Part shown: positions 1-10,792 of the stretch, piece after piece
Layout: each line of letters opens with the position of its first letter
Position numbering within the stretch: position 1 is the stretch's first letter
Origin: Tubulanus polymorphus
Lineage: Eukaryota; Nemertea; Palaeonemertea; Tubulaniformes; Tubulanidae
Direction: 5' to 3'
DNA: 64,000 nt
NCBI RefSeq assembly: GCF_964204645.1
Contig: NC_134034.1
Location: 3,628,072 to 3,692,071 of the forward strand
Notes under the pieces: generated by a model
Told to the model about the DNA's origin: nothing
The model's database searches: none
The model's input: the letters and a program-made list of their open reading frames with translations, nothing else
Program-made: the position numbers and the translations under genes

Positions 1-1722
1 TTTTCATGTCCAGGAATGTTTAAATGTGGCCTCGAAAATCGATGTATTCCGCAATCCGAAGTTTGTGACGGTGTGGTCAATTGTAAACATACATCTGATG
101 ACGAGGCTTTCTGCAACGTCACGTGTCCCAGGGGCTGTAAATGTCAAGGGCATTTGGTTGATTGTGATGATACTAGTTTAACAACTATAACTAATCTTTT
201 TACGGCATCAACTCGAGTTTTAATTTTGTCAAATACTGGAATTCTTCTAAGCGTGTCAAAGTTTTATTCGTTCGTTTATCTTCGTATGCTCAACATCTCA
301 TCAAATGGATTGTCGTACGTAATGCCAAACTCGTTCTCAAACCTGCATAATCTGCATACGTTAGACCTGACATATAACAACATAACATCACTATCCACAA
401 ATACATTCGCTGGTTTGTATAGTTTGAAATATCTGTTCATAACCGAAAATCCGCTACGTAATTTAGCGGACGATACCTTCCAAGATCTGAAGTCCCTTAA
501 CGATCTCAATCTTCGCGGAATGTCCTTATTAGTGCTCGGTAGAAATATATTTAGAGGTTTATCTGCATTACAGTCGTTGAATATCAGCGATAACAAAATC
601 CACCATATTTCACGATATGCTTTTGCGGGATTACCCGAACTTAGAATACTCGATATGACCAACAACTCTAAATTCCTTTCTGCAGAAAGAAGCGTCTTCG
701 ACAATCTGACATCATTGGTCTCCTTGACGTCTGATGCTTACAAATTCTGCTGCTTAGCGCCAAATGTTGACCAGTGCCTTCCCGAAGCCGATCAATTTTC
801 TTCCTGCTCTGACCTGATGGGTAACACGGTTCTCAAAGCGATCATCTGGGTCATCGCTTCATTCAGTTTCTTTGCCAACAATATCGTTATTTTATTTCGT
901 TTTCGATCAATTCTACTTACCTCAGTAAAGCGTAACATATCTTCCGACATCCTTATCATTAATATCGCGGCTTGTGATTTTCTGATGTCGATTTATCTAT
1001 GTTTGATCGCGGGAGCAGATTACGTTTATAAAGGAATTTATTTCCTACATTCTGAGACATGGACGGACAGCTTATTGTGTAGTTTTGCTGGTGTTATGGT
1101 GACTATTTCCTGTGAAGGCTCATTGACGTTTCTATTTATTCTAACGCGTCATAGATTCTCAAATATCGTTAATCCATTTTCTCGAAGCCCGATTACATCC
1201 CCGAGATACGTGTGCATTATTTGTGTTGTATGTTGGTTATCTATAGGTACAGCTTCTACAATACCGCTGTCCCAATCGACTTACTTCGGGAATAATTTCT
1301 ATGGCACTACTGGAGTTTGTTTACCTATGAATTTGATTTCAATCGATGTCAATGCCTGGCAATATTCATTCGCTATTTTTGCTGTATTCAACTCGGTCAT
1401 ACTTGCTACGATAATGGGGACTTACGCGCAAATGTACAGACTCGTATCCGGAAGCAGGTCTGGTTCGGGTAGAGCTGATCCCACCGAACTGATTTTGGCA
1501 CGCAGGAGTCTGGTTATAAATCTGTGTAATCTTTTTTGCTGGCTGCCGTTAATTACCGTTCAGTTTTGTGCTTTATTTCAGGTAGAAATACCGAATCAGG
1601 TGGCGGCTTGGCTGGCGGTTCTTTTCTTGCCGATCAACTCGTCCCTCAATCCCCTTCTTTACACTATTCTCACTATTGATATGAAATCCATACAGGCAAA
1701 AACTAAACACCTACGACATTGA
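1..1722 (+). CDS. GRL101-like LDLa/LRR seven-helix receptor, copy 1, 3' part only
   Basis: The reading frame is open from base 1, so the gene continues off the left edge. The 573 residues seen contain, in order, one LDLa module (Cys pattern ending in DDEAFC), an LRR N-cap (CPRGCKC), about seven leucine-rich repeats, a Cys-rich C-cap, and a 7TM domain. TM2 has NIAACDF, TM6 has FCWLP and TM7 has NPLLY, followed by a tail of about 20 residues. The architecture matches Lymnaea GRL101 and the relaxin-receptor class of LGRs, so a plasma-membrane GPCR with a large ectodomain is inferred; the ligand is unknown. It aligns without a gap to the end of copy 2 (constant offset 8856), with about eight residue differences, which indicates a recent tandem duplication. 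The last segment lies in one uninterrupted exon. Confidence 0.88.
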   Translation, partial: FSCPGMFKCGLENRCIPQSEVCDGVVNCKHTSDDEAFCNVTCPRGCKCQGHLVDCDDTSLTTITNLFTASTRVLILSNTGILLSVSKFYSFVYLRMLNISSNGLSYVMPNSFSNLHNLHTLDLTYNNITSLSTNTFAGLYSLKYLFITENPLRNLADDTFQDLKSLNDLNLRGMSLLVLGRNIFRGLSALQSLNISDNKIHHISRYAFAGLPELRILDMTNNSKFLSAERSVFDNLTSLVSLTSDAYKFCCLAPNVDQCLPEADQFSSCSDLMGNTVLKAIIWVIASFSFFANNIVILFRFRSILLTSVKRNISSDILIINIAACDFLMSIYLCLIAGADYVYKGIYFLHSETWTDSLLCSFAGVMVTISCEGSLTFLFILTRHRFSNIVNPFSRSPITSPRYVCIICVVCWLSIGTASTIPLSQSTYFGNNFYGTTGVCLPMNLISIDVNAWQYSFAIFAVFNSVILATIMGTYAQMYRLVSGSRSGSGRADPTELILARRSLVINLCNLFCWLPLITVQFCALFQVEIPNQVAAWLAVLFLPINSSLNPLLYTILTIDMKSIQAKTKHLRH

Positions 1723-1771
1723 ATAGACTTACTTGAACTAAAACACGACCATAATGAGTGCCAATCCTTAA

Positions 1772-1777
1772 AATAAA
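1772..1777 (+). terminator. Poly(A) signal of receptor copy 1
   Basis: AATAAA lies 50 bases after the stop codon. It is conserved in copy 2 at 10629, with one inserted base between stop and signal. Confidence 0.6.
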
Positions 1778-2008
1778 CTACGGAATTCTGATACCGACGA
1801 CTCGTGAGGAACGCAAAACCCATTAACCCAAAAGTAATTAACAGGCTACGCGACTCAAATGAAACATGATGACAGTTTGATCTGCAAACGCGATAGTTAT
1901 CAGAAAAAGGGAACGTGCAACGAACCGACTGAAATCTCCGACATTTTATCAGTAAAAGTATAGTCAGAATAGAACGATAATCACACTCAAACGTGGTGAA
2001 CGGATAAT

Positions 2009-2339
2009 AAGATAAAAACCCACTATTTACAGATTAAAAGAATTTAAAAACAAGAATTTATTTAATCAAGCTAAAATATATATAAGACACGACGTTTCGA
2101 TCTCACCCTAAAGATCATCGTCATGCCTTGCCAAACACTAATCATTTACTCACTCACTCACCAATTTACTCAATTAACCTGTTCTCCTCTGTATATACCC
2201 CCATTTTTAGTCTATCTCACACCTGACGATGATCTCTAGGGTGAGATCGAAACGTCGTGTCTTATATATATTTTAGATTGAATAAATAAATTCTTGTTTT
2301 TAAATTCTTTTAATCTGTAAATAGTGGGTTTTTATCTTA
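2009..2339. mobile_element. Foldback element F1, copy 1
   Basis: The inverted arms of about 130 bp begin AAGATAAAAACCCACTATTT on the left and end with its complement on the right. Inside both arms is GAAACGTCGTGTCTTATATA or its complement. The central spacer is about 60-100 bp and contains CACTCACTCACC. No coding capacity. The motif TATAGTCAGAAT occurs on both sides (near 1957 and 2341), which may mark duplicated flanking sequence. A second copy lies at 55026-55229. Confidence 0.75.
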
Positions 2340-2837
2340 CTATAGTCAGAATATTGAAGAAATTTCCGATTGGAAGCAACAGCAGCGCTCGGATGTGATT
2401 GGTCCCAGCGAGAGTATAGTCAAGGAATCCGAAGAAGGCGTGTGTAAGCCGATGACGAGTTCTGGTGGTATAAGTGACGGTTGTAGTGAAATTGTTCACA
2501 GGTTCCAGTGAGGTAACCGCAGTCAACTGATTCATGTTATTATCAGGATGCAATCGTCAGGTCGCGGAATGGTTCAGAAGCGCGCGCGTATATGCATTTT
2601 TTAGAACACCTAAAATCGATATTTTCATAGAAAGATTGGTATTCAGGATATATAGCTCGGAACACAGCGCAATATTTCACATTTCGATGAAGGGTTTTCA
2701 GCTTTTCAGGCTTCTGATAGAAAATCCTTTCAGAAACTCTTACTGGTAAAATCCCATTATCTATCACGTACATCATCATTCGACCGAAATGAGAATGATA
2801 TGAGGGAGGTTACCGTTATAGCGTTTCAGCCCAACAG

Positions 2838-3160
2838 GCCCCTGCCGAGGGGGATTCGGGTTTCAGCGAACGAACCCCCTAAAACTTTCAAAAGTGCCCT
2901 TCGCAAAGCCAGTGTCAAAAAAATGTGGGTCGAGATATTTCGAAATGTGGATACAATATTATGTTTTTTGGACAGTGAAACGTAATTGACCAGTGACGTA
3001 TTATCATCGCTCAGTCGATCAATGACATGTTTTAATGAGACGCTGTTTAAATCAAGTTTAGGTTATCGAAAAAAATTTTAAGATATGTCCTTTTTCAATA
3101 AAAAAGTGCTCCTTTTCGCGTACGTAACAAGGTGCCCTTTGCGTTGAAATCGAACTGCTC
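2838..3160 (-). repeat. Dispersed element D, reverse copy
   Basis: This is similar, in reverse, to sequence at 46195-46475 and 60405-60880. All share a GAACCCCCT / GGGCCTG end, a GTGCCCTTC block and a GGGTC(A/G)AGAT(T/A)TTTC segment. It has no open frame of note. Confidence 0.55.
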
Positions 3161-3425
3161 CTCAAAAAAGCTCGGCACAAAGGCATGAAGAATCGAACTT
3201 GAATTTTTCGAGTAGGCCTACCTACGTAAATTTATACGTTTATTGAAAATGTGGTTTTACAATGACCGATTCTTTAAGTATATATGTAATATGGCTGCCC
3301 AGGAAGTGTCTTCTTGTTCTTCGGACCTCATATAAGTAAGTTTTTTTTTTCATATTAATAAAGAAAGAAACTCGACTAAAACTGAACATAGGTAGCGCTT
3401 GTGCGGAGATCTGTATTTTTTTCAC

Positions 3426-3620
3426 ACCCTTAACCCGCTAAGCGCCACACAGGGCATCGTAAGCCGGTTCGATGTTTCTTTTTTCCCAATGTGGGAGAGA
3501 CCAGAGAAGAACCTTCGACCAAGAAACTCTGTCGCCACCCGGGTTTGAACCCATAAATCCTGGATTGACGAGTTGACGAGACCAGTGACCGGCGGCTTAA
3601 AACACTCGGCCACTGCGCCT
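3426..3620 (-). mobile_element. tRNA-derived SINE
   Basis: On the minus strand the element begins GGCGCAGTGGCCGAGTG (A-box like) and has GGGTTCAAACCCGGGTGG about 70 bases later (perfect B box). The spacing is that of a class II (Ser/Leu-like) tRNA head. The remaining 100 bp, to about 3426, has no tRNA fold, so this reads as a SINE and not a functional tRNA. Confidence 0.65.
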
Positions 3621-4085
3621 CAAGCGCTCGTGTGGGGACCTGTATGGTGGCTAATTCGGGGCATACCAAAAAAAAAAATTCGAGTACAGCTAGAGGTATA
3701 ATTTTTTATTGGTACTTTTTGTGCGATGATTGGTTTTGATTTAGTTCGGTCCACTAGCAATATTTCAGTGACACCCTACTGTTTTGACTGGTAAAATCAT
3801 TAACCTGGGATGCATAAGAGCTTACCGTATTTTACCTTACCGGAATTTTCATATATACATTTTGCCTCAAGGGGGTCAGAAAACGCCCCTATCAAGCTTC
3901 GAATATCAAAAATTAAGACTATTCAAGAATATTCGAGTCATTTCAAGAATTCGGAAATATGCTCGTTTGCCTTCGGCGCTCGACGGATGCGGTGCAAAGT
4001 ATGGCATATAGCGACGCTTGTTTTAATCACGACCCCTCCCCCCTTAAAACGGAATATGGTTTCGTCGCGGGTGATAATATCCAAG

Positions 4086-4192
4086 TGCCAGTTTAATAGA
4101 CTGGTATCAACTTTAAACAAGGGGCTAACTTAATTCATTTTCAGTCAAGTTAACCCCGGGTTAAAGTTAATACCAGTCTATAAAACGGCCCC
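4086..4192. mobile_element. Hairpin element H1, copy 1
   Basis: Arms TAGACTGGTATCAACTTTAA and its near complement flank a loop of about 15 bp (AATTCATTTTCAG region). The right end is TAAAACGGCCCC. It is one of four H1 copies in the window (also 38941, 41703, 49202). Confidence 0.75.
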
Positions 4193-4592
4193 AATATTTT
4201 AATGAAATCTACTGAATTTGAAGGGAATATAGAATATGATTTTGTACGTGTACATCCCAACCATGACCATGGTATATATGGAGGAAAAGAGAGTATTTGC
4301 AATCATTGCAGACAGAAACTTTTTATATTTGGATTATTATTGGACATCGATATAACGACGCATGGAAACATGAAACCGAAAGTAGCTGCTCAAATCGATG
4401 GTTATTCCTGGGAAGTTTGTCGTTTGAGTCAGAGTAAACGCTAATGAGAGAACCGTAAAAAATCTTTCCACGACGAATTCTAAAATTCGTTTCATGAGCA
4501 AGAAATGTAAAATTCTGCATCAGTTATGCATTAGACCTGAAGATCTGCGAACAACCGAGCAAAATATCGTGAATTAATTTAATTGCATTATC

Positions 4593-5801
4593 GTGTTGAT
4601 GTTCGGTATGGAGCAGCGACTGAGAGCGCTGTTTATAGCGTCGCTGATCGTCTGTCAAGTTCGCATCGCACGCGCTGATCGCGCAGACTCTATCGAGGAA
4701 TCGTCTGTGACGGTGAGTTCGTCTTGTAACAACACGTGGTACGCCCTAGACTCTACGTCCGGTTACATCGTTTCACCGAATTATCCGTCGTTAACGCGCG
4801 GCGTTGAATGTCGTTGGTTCATCAACAGTTATTTACCGGGTACTTTTCACGTCCAAGTTTACTACGACATCGAGACGTCAGTATTCTGCAACGGTAACTA
4901 CTTCTACGAAACCGATAACAGATTCTGCGGCGATGGAAAACACGAAATCCGCCGCAACGATTCGATCTCGTTGATGTTGCGGATTGAAGTCGACGCTGCG
5001 CGAGGTAGTCGGGTTTATATCATGTATCGTCATGAAAGAAGCCGATTGAAAATTAGTCACAACTGCAGAAAATATAGACTCAGATTGAATCATATGCAAA
5101 CATCGAAGGGACAGAAATTCAATTTGATATTTGGATCTTGTCAATTGTTCCTGGAATGGATCGGGATGCCTGATGGTTTAGCGATGAATTTAACGTTTGT
5201 CGATTTTGCCTTCTCGTCTAGTTCTCATCAGGTCCCTTTTCGGATTCATGACGGATGGAACAGCAGCAGTGAACCATTAGCTCTCATACGACAACAAACC
5301 GGCCATCCACCTTCATCATTTTATACTAAAACAAACAAAGCTACTTTAGTATCGCAGAAAATTTCTATCAAGTCACAGCTTTTAGTTCAGATATACAAGA
5401 TATCAGATTGGAACGTCTCTCATCCTTTGATTCAGATTTTTCATAATGTGTCGGGAGTGCTCATTCCCGATGACAACAGCTTACACGTAATAACTCGATC
5501 AAAACACTTACACTGCTGGTCTATCACGGTGCAGGTGTTACAGTACGTCGTCTTCAACTGGACACATGATTTCGTCACATCCGGTGACGTCATTGGTGTA
5601 TATAATCTAGAAGGGTTACGTGTTGTAGGAACTGATATTTTACTCGGTTACAACTACCTGGAATCACTGAGTGTCAAATCTGACGGCTTTCTTATTGTAT
5701 TGTGCGTATTAAAGAGAATGTTTCATGAATTCTTGAGTGTAAAAATATATTACCAAATGAAAACAATTTCAATGGCTGATATGAAGGTTAACAATCGTCA
5801 G
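4593..5801 (+). CDS. Receptor copy 2, exon 1: signal peptide and CUB
   Basis: The start is the first of two close Met codons (4593, 4608), followed by a hydrophobic stretch LFIASLIVCQV. The CUB domain has SGYIVSPNYPSL, typical of the first strands. The exon ends CAG|GTGAGT in phase 0; the next in-frame stop lies only in the intron. Confidence 0.85.
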
Positions 5802-8800
5802 GTGAGTAACAGCGAAGCTAGTTTCAACTATTCAAAAATTATGTCAATTACATAACACGAAGTTAATGGCTTATTTACGTTTAGGTATCCGAGAGTCGAT
5901 TAAGATATATGACGCCGAACACATTGTTCCCAAGACGAAGGGACCCGAAGACCACGATGAATTATAGCATCACTAAACACGAGTTTCGATGGAAAGTTAA
6001 CATTTATGAAGAGACCTTAGAACTAAAAGTTTCATCAGAGAACTGCGATCGAGCCGGATTTTACATATTTGACGGCGGTAATTTCACGGCTAGACGCTAC
6101 GGTCCGTATTGTCCTCGTTTACGGACATACGACCGTAACGTCGTCAGCCTTGTTTCATCAGGTGGACCGGTTACTGTAGTAGCATACGCTTACAACTGGG
6201 ATGATCAGTTAGCAGTCGATACGAAGTCATTTCTCAGATTTCGTCCAACTGACTGCGACGGTTATGTCTTAAAGGAGGGGGAACTTCAGATATCCATGAC
6301 GTCACAGTGTCTCGTGATTACCCCTGAAAACCGACGCCTTCCTTTGAAAAACATTTATATATTGTCGGAACACGAGTATCAAATTGACCGGTGTTTTCCG
6401 AATCATTTATCATTCGGGTCATGTAGCAGGTATTTGAGAGCGAGTAGTCAGTTTCTCGATAACGGTCTCATCGTATTAAACACGGTGAAAATACGATTCG
6501 CGGATCCATTCTGGAGAATTCCATTAATTGTTAAACTACGACGTAAATGTCAGCTATCAAAGAAACCCGAGACAGAATTACTTGAATTGTCCATATTGAA
6601 AGATGAATGCGGGATTGTGCAATCGCTAAATTACCCAGGATCTTCTGAATATCAATTTCAACCGTTATATTTCAAGTTTTTCCAAGCGTCAAAACGTGAG
6701 AAATTTCCATATTTCAGATTTGTTATCAAACACATTGAAAGGACACCGTGCTTTAAATCATCTTCCAAAGACAAAGATCCAATTTTTTACAAACAAAGGA
6801 TTGAGTCGAACGCCAAAATTCAACACGAAAATCAAATATGCGACGAAAATGCGATACCGGGAATCGTATTTTATAGTCTTATCGATTACAACCTCTGGTT
6901 CGAGGTGAAAAGCTTTGTCCCCAGTTTTCGAGTACAATACATGTTAGAAAAGTCGTTACCGGTGAAACTGATTGAAAATATCTGTAAATCGGGATTTCTA
7001 GATTCGGGGATTTCCTGCGTAAAATACATCCGAGATGAACGCCTGAATTGGGAGAATGCTGAACTGTACTGCAGACAAAAGTATGCGGGCCATCTACTCA
7101 GTATCAACTCGGAGCAGGAAATGATTGCTATTAAAACCTTATTCGCTACAAAACTTCTTAAAACTGCATATTCACAGAAAGCGCTTATAATGATGATCGG
7201 ATTAAAACTGCAGGTAAATGTTATGATATCTTTGTTCAAAATCATACCTTGGATATCCTTGATTGTGGAAAAATTGACTTTTTATCTTAAAATTCCAATT
7301 TTACGTTTTAGTTTAGTAGATACACGTGGACTGATGGCAAACCACTGAGCTACACAGAGTGGTATAAGCCTACAAATAACGACACGATACCAGACGTTAT
7401 TCGAGGATTGATATCTCCTCTAAGAAAACAACCGGTAAATGATGTAGATATGCCGTGTACGGCGATGATACTGAATAATCCACGAGGATCGGCGAACTGG
7501 GTTCGATTTCCCTGCAAAATTGAAGAGGTTCACACGAGTTTCATTTGTGAATCGGAAAAAGTCGACATCGAAAATACAGAAAAATGGACAAATAGAAACA
7601 AAACAGTTTTAACATCAAATTCAACAAAAAATGACACATTTGTTTTACGAGAAAATGCGTTTAGATACGCTGGTTTCGACGGATCGAACTGTACGATTGG
7701 TTGGGTAAGCATAAATAGAAGATGTTATCAAATACTGACAGACTGGAGTAAACATCGAGGTTTAGATATAAAAACTGCGACAGAGATGTGTCATGAAATC
7801 CGGGGGGAAATAGGCACTGTGATAACCAGTTACTCAGAAACTATGAATTTAATAAGAACATTTCACTATCAGAATCAATATAGTTCTATACTAACGATTT
7901 CTTCTAATGACACACTTCTAGTTATAAAGCCAATAATCACTAGAGATGAAATTACTTATATTCGATCAGTTAAATGGATAGTAAAACAGTTCGATAATGC
8001 GACAGATATGGCGCATTCTGTTGTGTGTTCATACAATGTTACTGGCGAACAGTTAGCTTCTATTAGCGGTTGTAAATCGTGGCAGTTTAAATGTAGCGAC
8101 CAAAGATGTATCAGCGATCATCGCGTATGTGATACCAGACACGACTGTCAGCACGGCGAAGATGAACTCAATTGTACGAATATAAGTTTATACAGCCAGT
8201 TTAAATGCTATGATGGTCAGCAGGTCATATCAATTAGTGGTTTCTGTGATTTCATACAGGACTGTGTGGATGGTTCTGATGAAAACTCATGTTTTCATCC
8301 CCCGTGTTCGTCCGAACAATTTCGCTGCAAAAGTGGTCAATGTGTCGGTAGGTCTAACCGATGTGACGGAGTTGGCGATTGTTATGACGCTTCGGATGAA
8401 ACGGAATGCACTGCCCAACTGTGTCAAGGGTTTCTATGTATCAGTGGAGACTGTATCAGTTCTCAATTGTATCAGGATGGAGTCGTGGATTGCAGTGGAA
8501 GCCTTGAGGAAGACGAATTAGTAACATCAACTAATGTTACAGTGAATCCCACAGTTCAGTGCAATAATGTGAACCAATGTACAACTAACTTCACAAATCT
8601 TTGTACAGAATCCGATGAACAAAGATGTTCTTTCGATTCTCCTCATTGTTACTCTAGACGCCACAGATGTATTTTAGAAAGAATGACAAACGGTTACCCA
8701 GTTTGTAGATATCTTGAGCACGTATTGAGATGTGAAGAATTTGAATGTCCAGCTGGTACTGTAAAATGCCCAGCATCGTACTGTATACCAATCAGACAGG

Positions 8801-10578
8801 TGTGCGATGGTCAATCAGATTGTCCTAATTCAGAAGACGAACAAAACTGCGGGACATTTTCATGTCCAGGAATGTTTAAATGTGGCCTCGAAAATCGATG
8901 TATTCCGCAATCCGAAGTTTGTGACGGTGTGGTCAATTGTAAACATACATCTGATGACGAGGCTTTCTGCAACGTCACGTGTCCCAGGGGCTGTAAATGT
9001 CAAGGGCATTTGGTTGATTGTGATGATACTAGTTTAACAACTATTACTAATCTTTTTACGGCATCAACTCGAGTTTTAATTTTGTCAAATAATGGAATTC
9101 TTCTAAGCGTGTCAAAGTTTTCTTCGTTCGTTTATCTTCGTATGCTCAACATCTCATCCAATGGATTGTCGTACGTAATGCCAAACTCGTTCTCAAATCT
9201 GCATAATCTGCGTACGTTAGACCTGACATATAACAACATAACATCACTATCCACAAATACATTCGCTGGTTTGTATAGTTTGAAATATCTGTTCATAACC
9301 GAAAATCCGCTACGTAATTTAGCGGACGATACCTTCCAAGATCTGAAGTCCCTTAACGATCTCAATCTTCGCGGAATGTCCTTATTAGTGCTCGGTAGAA
9401 ATATATTTAGAGGTTTATCTGCATTACAGTCGTTGAATATCAGCGATAACAAAATGCACCATATTTCACGATATGCTTTTGCGGGATTACCCGAACTTAG
9501 AATACTCGATATGACCAACAACTCTAAATTCCTTTCTGCAGAAAGAAGCGTCTTCGACAATCTGACATCATTGGTCTCCTTGACGTCTGATGCTTACAAA
9601 TTCTGCTGCTTAGCGCCAAATGTTGACCAGTGCCTTCCCGAAGCCGATCAATTTTCTTCCTGCTCTGACCTGATGGGTAACACGGTTCTCAAAGCGATCA
9701 TCTGGGTCATCGCTTCATTCAGTTTCTTTGCCAACAATATCGTTATTTTATTTCGTTTTCGATCAATTCTACTTACCTCAGTAAAGCGTAACATATCTTC
9801 CGACATCCTTATCATTAATATCGCGGCTTGTGATTTTCTGATGTCGATTTATCTATTTTTGATCGCGGGAGCAGATTACGTTTATAAAGGAATTTATTTC
9901 CTACATTCTGAGACATGGACGGACAGCTTATTGTGTAGTTTTGCTGGCGTTATGGTGACTATTTCCTGTGAAGGCTCATTGACGTTTCTATTTATTCTAA
10001 CGCGTCATAGATTCTCAAATATCGTTAATCCATTTTCTGGAAGCCCGATTACATCCCCGAGATACGTGTGCATTATTTGTGTTGTATGTTGGTTATCTAT
10101 AGGTACAGCTTCTACAATACCGCTGTCCCAATCGACTTACTTCGGGAATAATTTCTATGGCACTACTGGAGTTTGTTTACCTATGAATTTGATTTCAATC
10201 GATGTCAATGCCTGGCAATATTCATTCGCTATTTTTGCTGTATTCAACTCGGTCATACTTGCTACGATAATGGGGACTTACGCGCAAATGTACAGACTCG
10301 TATCCGGAAGCAGGTCTGGTTCGGGTAGAGCTGATCCCACCGAACTGATTTTGGCACGCAGGAGTCTGGTTATAAATCTGTGTAATCTTTTTTGCTGGCT
10401 GCCTTTAATTACCGTTCAGTTTTGTGCGTTATTTCAGGTAGAAATACCGAATCAGGTGGCGGCTTGGCTGGCGGTTCTTTTCTTGCCGATCAACTCGTCC
10501 CTCAATCCCCTTCTTTACACCATTCTAACTATTGATGTGAAATCCATACAGGCAAAAACAAAACGCCTACGACATTGA
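4593..10578 (+). CDS. CUB / C-type lectin / LDLa / LRR seven-helix receptor, copy 2 (gene span, 3 exons)
   Basis: Joining 4593-5801, 5885-7213 and 7312-10578 keeps phase 0 at both junctions and gives about 1934 aa. Visible domains: signal peptide (1-29), CUB (about 45-155), a weakly CUB-like region to about 770, C-type lectin domain 1 (about 781-926, with YTWTDGKPL and FICE), C-type lectin-like domain 2 (about 973-1086), five clear and one or two degenerate LDLa modules (about 1100-1400), LRR N-cap (1403), LRRs, Cys-rich cap, and a 7TM core (about 1637-1934) with NPLLY in TM7. The TM3 end reads LTRHRF where rhodopsin-family receptors usually have DRY or ERW. The LDLa-LRR-7TM part is GRL101-like. 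The N-terminal CUB and lectin domains suggest binding of carbohydrate or protein ligands; that is inference. The C-tail is very short. The gene sits head-to-tail after copy 1. Confidence 0.88.
5885..7213 (+). CDS. Receptor copy 2, exon 2: middle region and first half of lectin domain 1
   Basis: The acceptor is TTTACGTTTAG before 5885 and the donor is CTGCAG|GTAAAT after 7213, phase 0 at both ends. The C-terminal third starts a C-type lectin fold (CVKYIRDERLNWENAELYC). The first 350 residues have paired cysteines but only weak similarity to known domains. Confidence 0.82.
7312..10578 (+). CDS. Receptor copy 2, exon 3: rest of lectin 1, lectin 2, LDLa, LRR, 7TM
   Basis: The acceptor TTACGTTTTAG before 7312 restores phase 0 and completes lectin domain 1 (WTDG motif, then FICE). 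One long exon then encodes everything to the stop at 10576-10578. LDLa modules show the calcium-binding acidic ends DGSDENSC, DASDETEC and NSEDEQNC. Confidence 0.88.
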   Translation, partial: FSRYTWTDGKPLSYTEWYKPTNNDTIPDVIRGLISPLRKQPVNDVDMPCTAMILNNPRGSANWVRFPCKIEEVHTSFICESEKVDIENTEKWTNRNKTVLTSNSTKNDTFVLRENAFRYAGFDGSNCTIGWVSINRRCYQILTDWSKHRGLDIKTATEMCHEIRGEIGTVITSYSETMNLIRTFHYQNQYSSILTISSNDTLLVIKPIITRDEITYIRSVKWIVKQFDNATDMAHSVVCSYNVTGEQLASISGCKSWQFKCSDQRCISDHRVCDTRHDCQHGEDELNCTNISLYSQFKCYDGQQVISISGFCDFIQDCVDGSDENSCFHPPCSSEQFRCKSGQCVGRSNRCDGVGDCYDASDETECTAQLCQGFLCISGDCISSQLYQDGVVDCSGSLEEDELVTSTNVTVNPTVQCNNVNQCTTNFTNLCTESDEQRCSFDSPHCYSRRHRCILERMTNGYPVCRYLEHVLRCEEFECPAGTVKCPASYCIPIRQVCDGQSDCPNSEDEQNCGTFSCPGMFKCGLENRCIPQSEVCDGVVNCKHTSDDEAFCNVTCPRGCKCQGHLVDCDDTSLTTITNLFTASTRVLILSNNGILLSVSKFSSFVYLRMLNISSNGLSYVMPNSFSNLHNLRTLDLTYNNITSLSTNTFAGLYSLKYLFITENPLRNLADDTFQDLKSLNDLNLRGMSLLVLGRNIFRGLSALQSLNISDNKMHHISRYAFAGLPELRILDMTNNSKFLSAERSVFDNLTSLVSLTSDAYKFCCLAPNVDQCLPEADQFSSCSDLMGNTVLKAIIWVIASFSFFANNIVILFRFRSILLTSVKRNISSDILIINIAACDFLMSIYLFLIAGADYVYKGIYFLHSETWTDSLLCSFAGVMVTISCEGSLTFLFILTRHRFSNIVNPFSGSPITSPRYVCIICVVCWLSIGTASTIPLSQSTYFGNNFYGTTGVCLPMNLISIDVNAWQYSFAIFAVFNSVILATIMGTYAQMYRLVSGSRSGSGRADPTELILARRSLVINLCNLFCWLPLITVQFCALFQVEIPNQVAAWLAVLFLPINSSLNPLLYTILTIDVKSIQAKTKRLRH

Positions 10579-10628
10579 ATAGACTTACGTGAACTAAAAC
10601 ACGACCATCATGAGTGCCAATCCTTAAG

Positions 10629-10634
10629 AATAAA
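10629..10634 (+). terminator. Poly(A) signal of receptor copy 2
   Basis: AATAAA lies about 50 bases after the stop, at the position conserved in copy 1. Confidence 0.6.
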
Positions 10635-10756
10635 CTACGGAATTCTGATACCGACGACTCGTGAGCAACGCGACAATAACGAGGCATTGTTTAAACTATC
10701 AACAAAAGAATATTCGATAGATCCATCAACCCAGAAGTAATCGACAGTAATAGAAT

Positions 10757-10792
10757 GCGAATACGAATACGAATACGAATAGGATACGAATA
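10757..10792. repeat. GAATAC microsatellite
   Basis: At least four units of the hexamer GAATAC run in tandem; a shorter run occurs at 10940-10958 next to the second CCAACCATTTCC repeat. Confidence 0.8.

Larger units (their letters stand above)
1723..4592. other. Intergenic region between receptor copies
   Basis: No gene was recognised here. Bases 1723-1843 are the duplicated 3' flank of the receptor. The rest holds a foldback element (2009-2339), a reverse-oriented copy of dispersed element D (about 2838-3160, recognisable by its GGGGGATTCGGG segment), a tRNA-derived SINE (3426-3620), an H1 hairpin (4086-4192), and a CCATGGTATATATGGAGG motif near 4268 that is related to repeats at 10.8 and 10.97 kb. 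The promoter of copy 2 should lie just before 4593, but no clear TATA box was seen. Confidence 0.6.

Noticed and set aside
276-704. 142-codon minus-strand frame, repeated at 9132-9560
   Set aside because: It is the exact antisense of the LRR region of both receptor copies and exists only because the sense exon is duplicated.
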